DNA from: Dictyobacter formicarum
GTDB lineage: Bacteria; Chloroflexota; Ktedonobacteria; Ktedonobacterales; Ktedonobacteraceae
DNA: 64,000 nucleotides
Assembly: GCF_016587435.1 (NCBI RefSeq)
Contig: NZ_BNJJ01000024.1
Coordinates: 1-64,000, forward strand
Reading direction: 5' to 3'
Notes under the pieces: model-generated
Seen by the model: the letters and a program-made list of their open reading frames with translations, nothing else
What the model was told of the DNA's origin: nothing
Database searches by the model: none
Program-made: the position numbers and the translations under genes
In this document: one piece after another, positions 45,542-55,328 of the stretch
Numbering within the stretch: position 1 is the first letter of the stretch
How the letters are laid out: every line of letters starts with the position of its first letter

Positions 45542-46405
45542 ATGCCAATGCAACCAGTCAGCGATACATTTGTGGCTACCAGCAAACTCACACACCATTA
45601 TGTCCAGTGGGGAGAACAGGGACCACCCATCGTCTGTGCCCATGGCTTGACAGCCAATGCATTCTTCTTCCAGGCGATTGCGGAAGACCTGGCGCGCGAT
45701 CATCGTGTGTTTGCCTACGATCTGCGCGGACGAGGTAAAAGCGACCGGCCGGAACACGGCTACAGTGTGCCCATCCATGCGGCGGACCTGTCCGCGCTCA
45801 TCAGCGCTCTGCAGTTGGAACGCCCCATCATCCTTGGACACTCCCTTGGCGCTCTGGTCGCTTTGTATTTTGCGGCCCACTATCCAACGCAACTCAGCAA
45901 ACTGATTCTGGCGGATAGCGGGGCTCCCCTTCCCTGGAATAAAGTTGAGGACCAGCCTGCCTGGTTGACAGCGGCCATCAGCCGCCTGGGAGTTGCGGTC
46001 CCTTCGTATCAAGAATACATCCAGCGCCTGAAGGCGGCACCATTTCTGGGACCCTACTGGAACGAGTATGTGGATGTCTACTTTGAGCACGATGTGGAGA
46101 GGCTGAGCGATGGATCAGTTATCTCTCGCAGCTATCGCGAAGGCATTCTAGAGGAGGGACTGAATTTAGTCGAGGACAAACCTGAAGAACAATGGGCCAT
46201 GGTGCAGGTGCCAACCTTGATTCTACGCGCCGGTCAGGGATTGGTATCACCCGATGATCAACTCCTCTCAGAAGCCTCTGCTGCCACCATGCATCAGGCC
46301 ATCAAAAATAGCCAGTTCGTAAATTTTCCGACCCTTAACCACTATACCTTACTATTCAATGTAGAGCCAGAGCCGCTCAAGGTTATGCGCGCCTTTATCG
46401 CCTGA
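45542..46405 (+). CDS. Alpha/beta hydrolase
   Basis: A 287-residue alpha/beta-hydrolase-fold enzyme without a signal peptide. The oxyanion region is IVCAHGLTANAFFFQAIAEDLA, the strand RVFAYDLRGRGKSDRPEHGYS follows, the nucleophile elbow is ILGHSLGALVALYFAA (Ser about 103), and the catalytic His is probably in FPTLNHYTLLF near the end. It could hydrolyse imported 3-hydroxybutyrate oligomers inside the cell, which would complete the pathway, but esterase, thioesterase or haloperoxidase-like activity is equally compatible with sequence. ATG 45542 follows AAGGGG, directly downstream of a terminator. Confidence 0.88.
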   Translation: MPMQPVSDTFVATSKLTHHYVQWGEQGPPIVCAHGLTANAFFFQAIAEDLARDHRVFAYDLRGRGKSDRPEHGYSVPIHAADLSALISALQLERPIILGHSLGALVALYFAAHYPTQLSKLILADSGAPLPWNKVEDQPAWLTAAISRLGVAVPSYQEYIQRLKAAPFLGPYWNEYVDVYFEHDVERLSDGSVISRSYREGILEEGLNLVEDKPEEQWAMVQVPTLILRAGQGLVSPDDQLLSEASAATMHQAIKNSQFVNFPTLNHYTLLFNVEPEPLKVMRAFIA

Positions 46406-46413
46406 CCTCACCC

Positions 46414-46445
46414 GGAGAGGTGCAACACACATGCTGCACCTCTCC
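46414..46445. terminator. Hairpin after alpha/beta hydrolase gene
   Basis: GGAGAGGTGCA (46414-46424) and its complement (46435-46445) with a ten-base loop, between convergent genes. Confidence 0.7.
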
Positions 46446-46579
46446 ATAAAAAACCTCACACGATGGCACATGCACCCAAACGACGAAACCGTTTGATCAT
46501 GCCCCGACATGCTCGCCATCCATGCGCGACGCCTCTTCAACACGACACGCCAACAGGGCGACACAATTGTCAGAGCTGT

Positions 46580-48235
46580 CTAGTGGTATTGAACTGTCAA
46601 CACGGGCACATAGGAGCTGCCTGAATCTCCGCTGTAGAAATCCATGACGTCCATTTGATAGGTGTTGTTGGTTGCTTGCTGGAAGTGGATACGAAACTGT
46701 GTATGCCCATTCAGATTGATGTAGCTGAAGGCGCTGGAGGCAATGCTGTCGCTGGTTGCCTGATTGGTCTGCGTAGGCACCACATTGAAGTAGCCAACGT
46801 TAGCCTGACCGGGGCTGGCATTGTAGTCAGCCTGCTCCAGCGCGTAATTGCCATTGAAGCCGCCAATCGGTGAGATGTCCGCACTGATCGAGCCCAGATC
46901 CCCTTGATAGTAGTAGGGATCGTAGCGGTAAAGGGTCAGGGTGACACTGGTGATGGTCGATCCTGCAGGTATCTTGCTGGTGTCAAAAGAGACAATGCTT
47001 ACTTCAGCCTGGTTGAGCGAGGTTGAACCCACCTGGAGATATGCCAGCGAGCCCATCGGAACCCCATCATTGGGATAGATATAACCATCTTCGGCTGCCA
47101 GCGAGGTGAGGGTGATACTGTGGGTCGGTGGCGGTGTTGGAGTTGGTGTCGGTGTTGTTCCTGGTGTTGGGGTTGGCGTCGGTGTTGTTCCTGGTGTTGG
47201 GGTTGGTGTCGGACTCTGACCATTCCTGGGATGGTTCATGAAAAATGTATACATCGCGTTGGTCGCGCTGGGTCCCTTGGGATCGGTATAGGAGCCGCTG
47301 CTGCTCCCACCAGACCAGGCATGGCCCATGCTATTAATTTTCCAGTACTCTTCGATCTCGCTGCCACTATTGTCATTCCAGGTCTGAACGGTGTAGGAGT
47401 AGCCCCCAGAAACCTGGCCATTGGTGTTGGTCGAGGGACTGCTGAAACTGGCATTGTAGCTTCCGTTTGAGGCCAGGTGATCGGTCTGCATCCACTGTTG
47501 GATAACCTGGTCGCCATTGACCGGATAGACGGTGTAGTCGCTCTGCCCCTGGAAATCAATGGTGGGGACGACACGCGCCGCGCTGCCCATGGCGTTATAC
47601 GCGGCCTGCCCCTGCTGCGTCGGATTGGGTCCGCCCTGCGACTGCGCCGTGGTGGCTGATGTCAGCGAAGTAGCAGCCTGATATTCCAGCCCGGAGTGTA
47701 CCCCGATAGCGGCAAAGATATCGGGATAGGTGGCGCCCATGATCACGCTCATCGCGGCGCCTGCAGACATGCCAGCCACATAGACACGATTGCTGTCAAT
47801 CGTCCACTGGGAGGTTGTTTGCTCTACCGTCTGAGCAATACCAGCAATGATGGCCGGCTCACCACTCCCACGCGCCTGGTCAGCAGTTTGAAACCAGTTC
47901 CAGCACGAGGACGAGTTATAGGTGCTTGTTTGCTGTGGATACACCACAATAAACTGCTTCTGGTCCGCCAGGGCATTCATCTGTGTGCCATTGGCGAAGT
48001 CCGTCGGGTTTTGTGTACATCCATGCAGCATTACAATCATTGGGACGGCGGTGCCAACCTGGTAGTTAGCAGGGGTGTAGACATAGTAGGGACGACTGCC
48101 AGCGGGACCGTTGTAGGTGTATTGGGTAAAACTGCTGCTGCTGGCGTGCACCCATTGAATAAACGAAGCAGTAAACATCAGTAAAGTGACCAGGACCAGT
48201 GCCAGGGCAGCAAGGCTGCGAAGCAATTTTGACAT
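46580..48235 (-). CDS. Secreted PHB-depolymerase-type esterase with C-terminal domain
   Basis: A 551-residue exported protein: signal peptide (LLRSLAALALVLVTLLMFTASF), catalytic domain of the PHB depolymerase esterase family (about residues 35-340), a Pro-Thr linker (PTPTPTPGTT repeated, about 342-375), and a C-terminal beta-sandwich of about 170 residues. The catalytic domain shows MIVMLHGCTQNPTDFANGTQ (oxyanion hole), the lipase box VYVAGMSAGAAMSVIM (Ser about 161), an Asp probably in DFQGQSDYTVYP, and the His in NSMGHAWSGG. The linker-plus-sandwich layout matches enzymes that bind an insoluble polymer. Relatives include acetylxylan and feruloyl esterases, so polymer identity rests on context: two operators shared with the bdh operon lie upstream. 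Confidence 0.88.
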   Translation of the reverse strand: MSKLLRSLAALALVLVTLLMFTASFIQWVHASSSSFTQYTYNGPAGSRPYYVYTPANYQVGTAVPMIVMLHGCTQNPTDFANGTQMNALADQKQFIVVYPQQTSTYNSSSCWNWFQTADQARGSGEPAIIAGIAQTVEQTTSQWTIDSNRVYVAGMSAGAAMSVIMGATYPDIFAAIGVHSGLEYQAATSLTSATTAQSQGGPNPTQQGQAAYNAMGSAARVVPTIDFQGQSDYTVYPVNGDQVIQQWMQTDHLASNGSYNASFSSPSTNTNGQVSGGYSYTVQTWNDNSGSEIEEYWKINSMGHAWSGGSSSGSYTDPKGPSATNAMYTFFMNHPRNGQSPTPTPTPGTTPTPTPTPGTTPTPTPTPPPTHSITLTSLAAEDGYIYPNDGVPMGSLAYLQVGSTSLNQAEVSIVSFDTSKIPAGSTITSVTLTLYRYDPYYYQGDLGSISADISPIGGFNGNYALEQADYNASPGQANVGYFNVVPTQTNQATSDSIASSAFSYINLNGHTQFRIHFQQATNNTYQMDVMDFYSGDSGSSYVPVLTVQYH

Positions 48236-48267
48236 GAAAGCCCCCTCTCACAACTATGTTATGAAAT

Positions 48268-48295
48268 AACTATCCGCATCTCGATGCGGATAGTT
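48268..48295. promoter_or_regulatory. Inverted repeat upstream of depolymerase gene
   Basis: AACTATCCGCATC, two bases, and its complement; 33 bases upstream of the depolymerase start on the minus strand. It could be a 5' leader hairpin or an operator. The rest of the 430-base gap (48236-48665) holds the two heptad operators and no gene. Confidence 0.45.
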
Positions 48296-48411
48296 GCAAA
48301 CTCCGCTCAACGATGAGCAAATAAAGAGTCAGGCTAAAAAATTCAGGTCCTCAAAATATCTACCCGGACAGCTTAAACAGGCAGGATGTACAGTTGCCAC
48401 ATTACAAGGAC

Positions 48412-48434
48412 ATGACACATGATTCATATATCAG
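48412..48434. promoter_or_regulatory. PHB-locus operator, site 4
   Basis: ATGACAC-ATGATTC-ATATATC then AG. The first 16 bases match ATGANNCATGNNTCAT exactly, with a second, weaker match offset by seven. About 180 bases upstream of the depolymerase gene. Confidence 0.7.
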
Positions 48435-48584
48435 ATAAATAAACAAATTGTCAAGAGAACAATAGAGGGCAATGACAAACGTCAATTGCCCACAACCGCT
48501 CTCGGAGTACTGCGGAATTGTGCTGCGATCAGATCTCCCCATAGTTCAGAAATTGAGCATGCTAACTACCTGCTTGCTCTAAAC

Positions 48585-48607
48585 ATGACGCATGAGTCAT
48601 GTATCAT
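48585..48607. promoter_or_regulatory. PHB-locus operator, site 5
   Basis: ATGACGC-ATGAGTC-ATGTATC then AT. Two exact matches to ATGANNCATGNNTCAT overlap with an offset of seven bases, making this the clearest copy. It lies between the depolymerase gene and the end of the response-regulator gene. Confidence 0.75.
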
Positions 48608-48665
48608 ATTTCTAAAAATTTGTCAAGCTATAGCAGACTACACGTGCAAAAATCGCAGGAAAAGT

Positions 48666-49358
48666 TTAGCCGACCATGTAATAACCAATACCCGGCTCGG
48701 TAAGGATGTGGGCAGGCTGTGAAGGATTTGTTTCGAGCTTGCGACGCAGACGACCGATATAGACGCGCAGGTATTCGGACTCGCTGCGATACTCGGCGCC
48801 CCAGACGCGTCTGAGCAGGGCCTCGTGGGTAAAAATCTTGCCTGGATGCAGGGCAAGCTCCTGCAGCAGATCAAATTCTGTTGGTGACAGCTTGACCAGG
48901 GTGCTATCTTTCCAGGCGCGCCGCTGCTCAAAGTCGATCTCAAGGTTACCGAAGCGTCTCGTTCCGACCGAAATTGGATGGTCGGCCCAGTGGTTACGTC
49001 GTAGCACCGCTTTAATGCGGGCCATCAACTCACCGATACTAAAAGGCTTGGTCAGGTAGTCGTCGGCTCCTTGCTCCAAGGCCACGATTTTATCGGCATC
49101 TTCGCCCAGGGCGGTCAGGATAATAATCGGTACTGTGCTGCTCTGCCGGATACGGCGGCAAACTTCCAGTCCATCCATCCGTGGCATCATGATATCCAGG
49201 ATGACCAGCGCAAAATTGTTTTTCTCAAACAGGGCCAGGGCCTCCAATCCGTTGCTGGCCAGCGAGACTTTAAAGGACCTTAGCTCCAGGTTGCGCTGCA
49301 CGAAATCCTGGATGCCTGGCTCGTCATCCACGACGAGGATGTGTTTTTCCTGTGGCAT
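48666..49358 (-). CDS. OmpR/KdpE-type response regulator
   Basis: A 230-residue two-component response regulator. The receiver domain (residues 5-120) begins ILVVDDEPGIQDFVQRNLE, has the phosphorylated Asp in LVILDIMMPRMDGLEVCR (about residue 54), the switch Thr in IIILTALGEDADK, and the Lys in GADDYLTKPFSIGEL. The OmpR winged helix (about 130-230) ends YLRVYIGRLRRKLETNPSQPAHILTEPGIGYYMV, close to KdpE. It follows its kinase gene by 24 bases (after frame correction). Target genes are unknown; nothing ties it to the PHB operators. Confidence 0.92.
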   Translation of the reverse strand: MPQEKHILVVDDEPGIQDFVQRNLELRSFKVSLASNGLEALALFEKNNFALVILDIMMPRMDGLEVCRRIRQSSTVPIIILTALGEDADKIVALEQGADDYLTKPFSIGELMARIKAVLRRNHWADHPISVGTRRFGNLEIDFEQRRAWKDSTLVKLSPTEFDLLQELALHPGKIFTHEALLRRVWGAEYRSESEYLRVYIGRLRRKLETNPSQPAHILTEPGIGYYMVG

Positions 49359-49382
49359 ACATTGACACTCTTTCTATGTTTA

Positions 49383-51649
49383 CTAGAAGACTTCTTCCAG
49401 CTTAAAGGGACGTGATGGAGAATTGGAGAGATGGAGTAGACGCGCTGGCAACCAGATATGGAAGATGGCGCCGGTTGTTCCATCACTGCGGTTCTCGGCC
49501 CAGATTCGCCCCCGTGAGCTTCGACAAAACCACGGCAGATAGCCAGCCCCAGTCCGACACCGCTGCTACTGCGCTCACGACCGCCATCGACCTGATAAAA
49601 ACTTTCAAAGATATGTTCAGTCAGGTCGGCTGGCAAGCCGGGACCGTTGTCTTCCAGGCTTAAACGGATTCCACTTTCTTCTGTTTCCTGGGTGTAGCGT
49701 ACGGCGATGGCTATTTCGGCGTTCGCGCCCGCATAGCGCTTTGCGTTCTCCAACAGATTGCGCAAGACCATCTCGATACGGCGCTGATCGATATAGACGA
49801 CCGGCACTTCTGCCGGCAGAGAGAGGCATATCTGCAGCTGCCTGTTCTCGTCATTTTCTATAACCCTGGTCAGTAAAATATCCAGGCGGCATAGACGAGG
49901 TGCAAGTTTAAGGGTGCCAGCCTCGAGCTGCGACATCTCCAGCAGACTGGTCACCAGTTCGGCCATGCGGTCCTCCTCTTCGACTATACGAAGCAAAAAG
50001 TCTCGCTGCATGGTTTCATCAACTTCGACGTCGGTCTCGAGCAGGCTGGTTGCGTACCCTTTGATCGTTGTTAGTGGCGTGCGCAATTCGTGCGAGACGA
50101 TGGCCAGCAGATTCTGCTTGACCTGTTCGGCTTCATTCTGCCGCGTTACGTCGCTCATGATTTTTCCCCGGCCAATTACCTGGCCGGCCATGTCTCGTAC
50201 CTGGAACAGACGCATGCGTATGTGGCGCCGGGAAGGGACGAGTTGACCAAGTTGATTGTAGTAGCCATGAACCTGGAACTCTATTACCTGCGATCCGGTG
50301 CCGCTTTCGGCATGATGCAAGGCCTCTAGATATACCTCTGGCTTCTCTACCAGGGCCTCCATGCGCTCAGTCAAGTGCTTGCGCTGAAAAGTATCCTGGG
50401 CGACGGTCGGGGTCGACATGCCGACGAACTGTGTGAAGCGCTGATTGGCGTATACGACTTCGCCCGCTGGATCTTCTAGCAGTACCCCTTCGTTCATGCT
50501 GCATAACAGGGCATCCAGGGTTTGCAGACGTGTATAACTCTGCTCGTCGCTTTTGCGGAAGAGCGTGTGGATCTCTTCTTCCATATCAGAGAAGGCGTTC
50601 ACCAGGCGTCCAATCTCGTCTTGCCGACTCTTCTCTCTCACCAGCAGTCGGTGATCGGTCACTTTCCTGGATTGATCGGGCTTGATCATGGTGGCGGCCT
50701 GGGCCAGCCGAGAGAGGGGAGCCACTACCCAACCGTGCATGACAAACCAGAAAACGCTGGCACCAACCAGCAGCATGATCAAAGCCATGATCAGGCTGTG
50801 CTGAAAGCTAATGACGGTGGCAAATGTATCGTCGACGGGTCGACCGACCGCGACAACCCAGTCAGTTTCATGAATCGGCACGTAGCTATATAGCCAGTCG
50901 CGCTGCTCCTCCCTGGTTATCACGTTGCCGGCGTTACCATGCAGGGCATTGCTCAGGCCAGGTATACGCTGTAGCAACGGAATGTTAGCAGGCGCTCCTT
51001 GCGCATTCACAATCGATGTGCCCTGCTTATCCATGATCCAGATACGCATCTCGCCATTATTTTTAAACTGTCCCTGTATAGACGACAAGTGTGGATACAA
51101 TTGTTGTTGCTGTAATGTGAGCATGATCATTCCGGCTAGTTGATGCTGAGCATTGGTAATGGGGGTTGCCAGCACAACGCTATAGGTATGGGTCTCCTGA
51201 TCACGCTGTCCTATCAGCAGATAGGTCTGGCGTGAATCATGCAATCGCTGCAAATATGACGCTATACTGGCACTTTGCTGCAATTTCAGGTTAGATTGAG
51301 GATCCGTGAGTAGTAGCTTTCCTGTTGCATCGTAAACGAGATACTGGCTGATCTCGGGGTGGATGCGTTTAGAAATGTCTAATTGAGCGGCAAGCTGCGT
51401 GCGGTTTAGTTGAGATGCGGCTGGGCTCTGGGCCTGTTCCTGCGCCTCTTTAACCGTTCCCTGCACATAGGTCTCTACATCCTGAGCAAGTGCCTGGGCC
51501 AGGCTTAAGTCCGCCTGTTGCGCGCTCTGTTGCAGCGCATCGCGTTGAAAAAAATAGAGTTCAGCGCCACCAAGCACTAGCGGAATCACAAACAGACCAT
51601 AGAAGACCAGTAGTTGCAATGCTATTTTGCGTTCCAGTATTTTCAGCAT
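49383..51649 (-). pseudogene. Sensor histidine kinase, frameshifted near the C-terminus
   Basis: A membrane kinase of about 755 residues after correction. Order: helix at about 12-32, an extracellular double-Cache-like sensor (about 35-275), a second helix (LIMALIMLLVGASVFWFVM), HAMP, a PAS domain (about 375-500), HisKA with the phospho-acceptor His in LLAIVSHELRTPLTTIKGYA, and HATPase with NLLENAKRYA, LEDNGPGLP and GVGLGLAICRGFVEAHGG. The uncorrected frame then runs 85 residues through the response-regulator gene in the wrong frame to 49280. Adding one base to the C5 run at 49509-49513 (G5 on the coding strand) restores GGRIWAENRSDGTTGAIFHIWLP and a stop at 49383. Probably a sequence error; if real, the kinase has lost its last ATPase strand. 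Confidence 0.85.
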
Positions 51650-51858
51650 AGTTTAGCCTCGCTCAAGAAACGGTGCTTTAGTGGTTATAGTATGCTTCAA
51701 TATGACGAGCAATTCAACCTATTTGCTCTCCCCCCTCCAAAATATTTATATTTTTGTTTACATCAACGTATATTCTGTTTACGGCTTTGTTACTTTCTAC
51801 TTGTATACTTACCTTTAAATAAAGCGATTGTCAGCCAGTATTGAAAAAGCGGATGCTA

Positions 51859-52010
51859 CGCGCCTTCGGCCCCTGACGCTACGTGCCTGTGGCGCTCACA
51901 ATGTGTTATATAGTGGGGCGGAAATCGCGCCGGGCGCGATTTCCGCCCCACTATATAACACAGGCTTGGCCGCGTATGCGGACGCATGTAAGGGAGCTAT
52001 TCGCTTCCCA
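51859..52010. repeat. Modular palindromic repeat, copy E (most complete)
   Basis: Left flank 51859-51901 (GCGCCTTCGGCCCCTGACGC as in copy D), a perfect inverted repeat with 30-base arms around one base (51902-51962), and right flank 51963-52010 (GGCCGCGTATGCGGACGC, ending CGCTTCCCA). It lies between the kinase gene and the first MHS transporter gene. Confidence 0.88.
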
Positions 52011-52072
52011 TAAAAGCGAACAGTGCTCATAAGCTGGTATCCTGAACTGCAGTATATAAACTGGGAGGTTTA

Positions 52073-53412
52073 ATGACAACTCTGCGTTTTGATACTGTTG
52101 AGGATATAGATGCCGAAGAGTCGATGGTTCCGATTATCGCCGCCAGTACGATCGGCGCTGCTATCGAGTGGTTGGATTTTTTTTATTATGGTTTTCTGGC
52201 TGTCACGGTATTTCCCGCCGTATTCTTTCCAGGTCTCAATCCCTATGCGGGCATGATTGCTTCGTTCACAACAAATTTTGTGGGCTTTGTAGCGCGACCT
52301 CTGGGCAGCATTTTCTTTGGTCACTTTGGCGACCGCATCGGACGTAAGCCTACGCTGGCTACCACACTGCTATTGATTGGCATTGCGACCATGTTGATAG
52401 GTGTACTTCCTGGCTATACGACAATCGGTATGCTGGCGCCGTTGCTGCTGGCGCTACTGCGCTTTTTACAGGGCGTTGGAGTTGGCGGCGAATGGGGCGG
52501 TTCAATCCTGTTGACAATGGAGTTTGGCAATCCTGGTCGGCGCGGGCTTTTGACTAGCTGGCCGCAGACGGGCGCATTTGTGGGCCTGGGTCTGTCTGTA
52601 GCTTCGCTGCTTCTCTTTAAAAGTCTCTATCCCGGGGATGCCTTCCAGAGTGTGGGATGGCGGATGCCGTTTCTCTTAAGTACGATGCTGCTGCTGGTAG
52701 GATTGTATATCCGTCTGCGTATCCCTGAAACGCCGGCTTTTTTAAGCGTTCAGGCACGGCAGCAGTCGAACAGTATTGTGCGCCAGGCCTGGCGAGGTTA
52801 CTGGCGTGAAGTCTTGCTTTCAGCTCTGGTCCGCTCAGGAGAACAGGCGCCGTTCTACATTTTTACGACCTTTATGCTTTCATATGGCGTAGAAACACTA
52901 CACTGGGATGCCTCGCTGCTCTATCGTGGTCTGATCCTGGCTTCGCTGGTGGCCTGCATTACCATTCCTACCTTTGGCGCTCTCTCCGATCGCTTTGGGC
53001 GACGGCAGGTAACCATGTATGGGGCGCTGCTGATGTGTGGCTGGGCCTTTCCGTATTTTTTACTTTTTAATACTGGTAATCCGGTGTTGCTAATGCTGGC
53101 AATTGCGTTCTCACTGGGAGGTTGCCATGCCTGCCTCTATGGACCCCAGGCAGCCTTAATCGCTGAACGCTTTCCAACTCAATTTCGCTACACAGGTGCA
53201 ACCCTTGGCTACCAGCTAGCTTCAATTATCGCCGGGGGCCCGCCCCTATCGTCGCAACATATCTGCTTAGCCGGGCCCAGCCGTTCAACTCGGACTACCC
53301 TGTCTGGGTATTCATCGCTCTTTATTTGATTGTTATGGCCCTGATATCGCTGCTGGCAGCTTTCTGCCTGCAAGACTATACAGGCCAAAACACAGTTGAA
53401 GATCTGACATAG
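52073..53412 (+). pseudogene. MHS-family MFS transporter, frameshifted near the C-terminus
   Basis: A metabolite:H+ symporter of about 446 residues after correction, 12 helices. Visible: IEWLDFFYYGFLAVTVFP, motif A GHFGDRIGRKPTLATTLLLIG, FLQGVGVGGEWGGSILL and GALSDRFGRRQVTMYGALL, all standard for the ProP/ShiA/KgtP group, which imports organic acids, betaines or aromatic acids. The frame as it stands stops at 53329 with a nonsense tail. One extra G at the G5 run 53234-53238 restores GGPAPIVATYLL and the last helices (WVFIALYLIVMALISLLAAF) with a stop at 53412, matching its neighbour at 53522. Start ATG 52073 follows GGGAGG. Substrate unknown. Confidence 0.85.
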
Positions 53413-53521
53413 CCAGAGGAGGTGCAATACAGAATACCTATAAGTGCATCAACGGCGATACACTTTTTGATTTCAGGAACATAGCTTTTTTCAACCTGAT
53501 ATATTCCAAAGGAGGATTATA

Positions 53522-54931
53522 ATGAGTACGAATATTTCGTCAGTGGACGAACCAACTCCTCAACAGATGCGTACGGTAATTATTTCCAGTACAGTGGGCA
53601 CTGCCATCGAGTGGTATGATTTTTTCCTCTATGGCACAATGGCCACTCTGGTATTCCCCAAGCTCTTTTTCCCGGCATCCGATCACATTGTAGGAACCTT
53701 GCTCTCATTATTAACCTTTCTGGTTGGCTTTATCGCTCGCCCTTTCGGTGGCGCAATTTTTGGACACCTGGGAGACAAGATCGGGCGTAAGTCTACGCTG
53801 GTGGCTACGCTGCTGTTGATGGGCATCTCCACCTTTATCATCGGTATTTTGCCCGGCTATGCTACGCTGGGTGTGTTCGCGGCTCTCCTGGTAACGCTGA
53901 TGCGCCTATGTCAGGGTCTGGGAGTCGGTGGCGAATGGGGCGGCTCGGTCCTGCTGGCAATGGAATATGGGCATAAAAACAAACGTGGTTACTGGGCTAG
54001 CTGGCCTCAGCTTGGCGCTCCACTGGGATTAGCCCTTTCGACCATTGTGGTTGATATTGTCCAGGCCTCTATGGGAACCGCGAACTTCCTGTCCTGGGGA
54101 TGGCGTATTCCTTTCTTTGTCAGCGCTCTGCTCATTATCATCGGCCTCTATATTCGCTTGCGTGTGATGGAAACTCCGCTCTTCGCGAAAGTCAAGGAGC
54201 AGAAACGTGAAGCTGATGCTCCTCTGCTGCACGCTTTCCGACACAGTACACCGGAGATTTTACTCAGTGCGGGCTCGCGTTTTGTTGAACAGGCACCGTT
54301 CTATCTTTTCGCCACATTTGTGGTCACCTATGGTGTCGACAAGCTGCTCCTCAACAAAACGATGATTTTGAATAGCATCGTTGCTGCCGCCATCTTAGAG
54401 ATGTGCACCATTCCCCTCTTTGGGGCGCTCTCCGATCGCTTTGGGCGCCGCCGTTGGTATCTGATCGGCTGCGTACTGATGGTTGTTTTCGCCTTCCCAT
54501 ACTTCTTGTTAATGAATAGCGGCTCAACCGCGCTCTTTGTGCTGGCTGTCATCCTTTCGCTGGCCATCTTCCATTCCTGGGTCTATGGTCCACAGGCAGC
54601 TCTGATCGCCGAACGCTTCAGCACTCGCTCACGTTATAGTGGCGCCTCGCTTGGCTATCAGCTGGCAGCCCCACTGGCTGGAGGACTGGCCCCGATTATC
54701 GCGTTGCTGCTCCTTAACGGCAAAACCAATCTGTCGGCCCTTGGGCTGACTGGTGTTGTTATCAACATCGGTGCGGGCTCCTGGCAAGCCGTTTCAATCT
54801 ACATGATCATCCTGGCAGCGATCTCGTTCGCGTCAGTGCTCGGCCTGAAAGAACTGGCGCACGCAGATATCTCCAGCGTCGAAGAAGATAAAGTCTCTTC
54901 TGATGTACTCATTCTGGCCACCGAAGACTAA
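53522..54931 (+). CDS. MHS-family MFS transporter
   Basis: A 469-residue metabolite:H+ symporter, 12 helices, intact. Same landmarks as the preceding gene: TAIEWYDFFLYGTMATLVFP, GHLGDKIGRKSTLVATLLLMG, GLGVGGEWGGSVLLAMEYG, GALSDRFGRRRWYLIG. The two genes are adjacent tandem duplicates, clearly similar but diverged throughout. Organic acids are the commonest substrates, so import of a carboxylate such as hydroxybutyrate is conceivable, but no PHB-regulon operator is seen here. Start ATG 53522 follows AAGGAGG. A strong terminator follows. Confidence 0.92.
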   Translation: MSTNISSVDEPTPQQMRTVIISSTVGTAIEWYDFFLYGTMATLVFPKLFFPASDHIVGTLLSLLTFLVGFIARPFGGAIFGHLGDKIGRKSTLVATLLLMGISTFIIGILPGYATLGVFAALLVTLMRLCQGLGVGGEWGGSVLLAMEYGHKNKRGYWASWPQLGAPLGLALSTIVVDIVQASMGTANFLSWGWRIPFFVSALLIIIGLYIRLRVMETPLFAKVKEQKREADAPLLHAFRHSTPEILLSAGSRFVEQAPFYLFATFVVTYGVDKLLLNKTMILNSIVAAAILEMCTIPLFGALSDRFGRRRWYLIGCVLMVVFAFPYFLLMNSGSTALFVLAVILSLAIFHSWVYGPQAALIAERFSTRSRYSGASLGYQLAAPLAGGLAPIIALLLLNGKTNLSALGLTGVVINIGAGSWQAVSIYMIILAAISFASVLGLKELAHADISSVEEDKVSSDVLILATED

Positions 54932-54955
54932 CACCTCGTTGCCTCCGCTGTACCA

Positions 54956-54990
54956 CAGCCCTGCTCTGACAGAGCAGGGCTGTTCTATTT
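54956..54990 (+). terminator. Intrinsic terminator after MHS transporter
   Basis: CAGCCCTGCTCT, three-base loop, AGAGCAGGGCTG, then TTCTATTTCC. Confidence 0.88.
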
Positions 54991-55328
54991 CCTTATAATT
55001 TGTAGTGTGCAAATCACTTACAACCGCCGATAGCGCCATCTATGTCAAAATCAACGCCTGGCTTGAAAGTGTGAGCTTCCTCACAATGTGAGATTCTTCA
55101 CTTTTTAGGAGCAATTATCAAAAAGTCAGATGCATCATTTTATGTAGAAAGTATGATGCATCTTTACTTTTTATTGTATATGCGACCCTGGTATGAAGCT
55201 TTTTTATAAAGCTTGATGGATATACCGTCAAGCAAGGTCTAATTTTTCTTATATATACATGCCGACAAGCATGGAAAGAAGTTAAGAACATGGGTAAATA
55301 TCATATGACATGGATGAAAAGGAGATAT
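54991..55328. other. Intergenic region with inverted repeat
   Basis: About 340 AT-rich bases. The main structure is a bulged inverted repeat 55120-55137 with 55154-55172 (core AGATGCATCA and complement, extended by AAAAAGT and ACTTTTT). It could be an operator or terminator. No gene seen. Confidence 0.4.
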
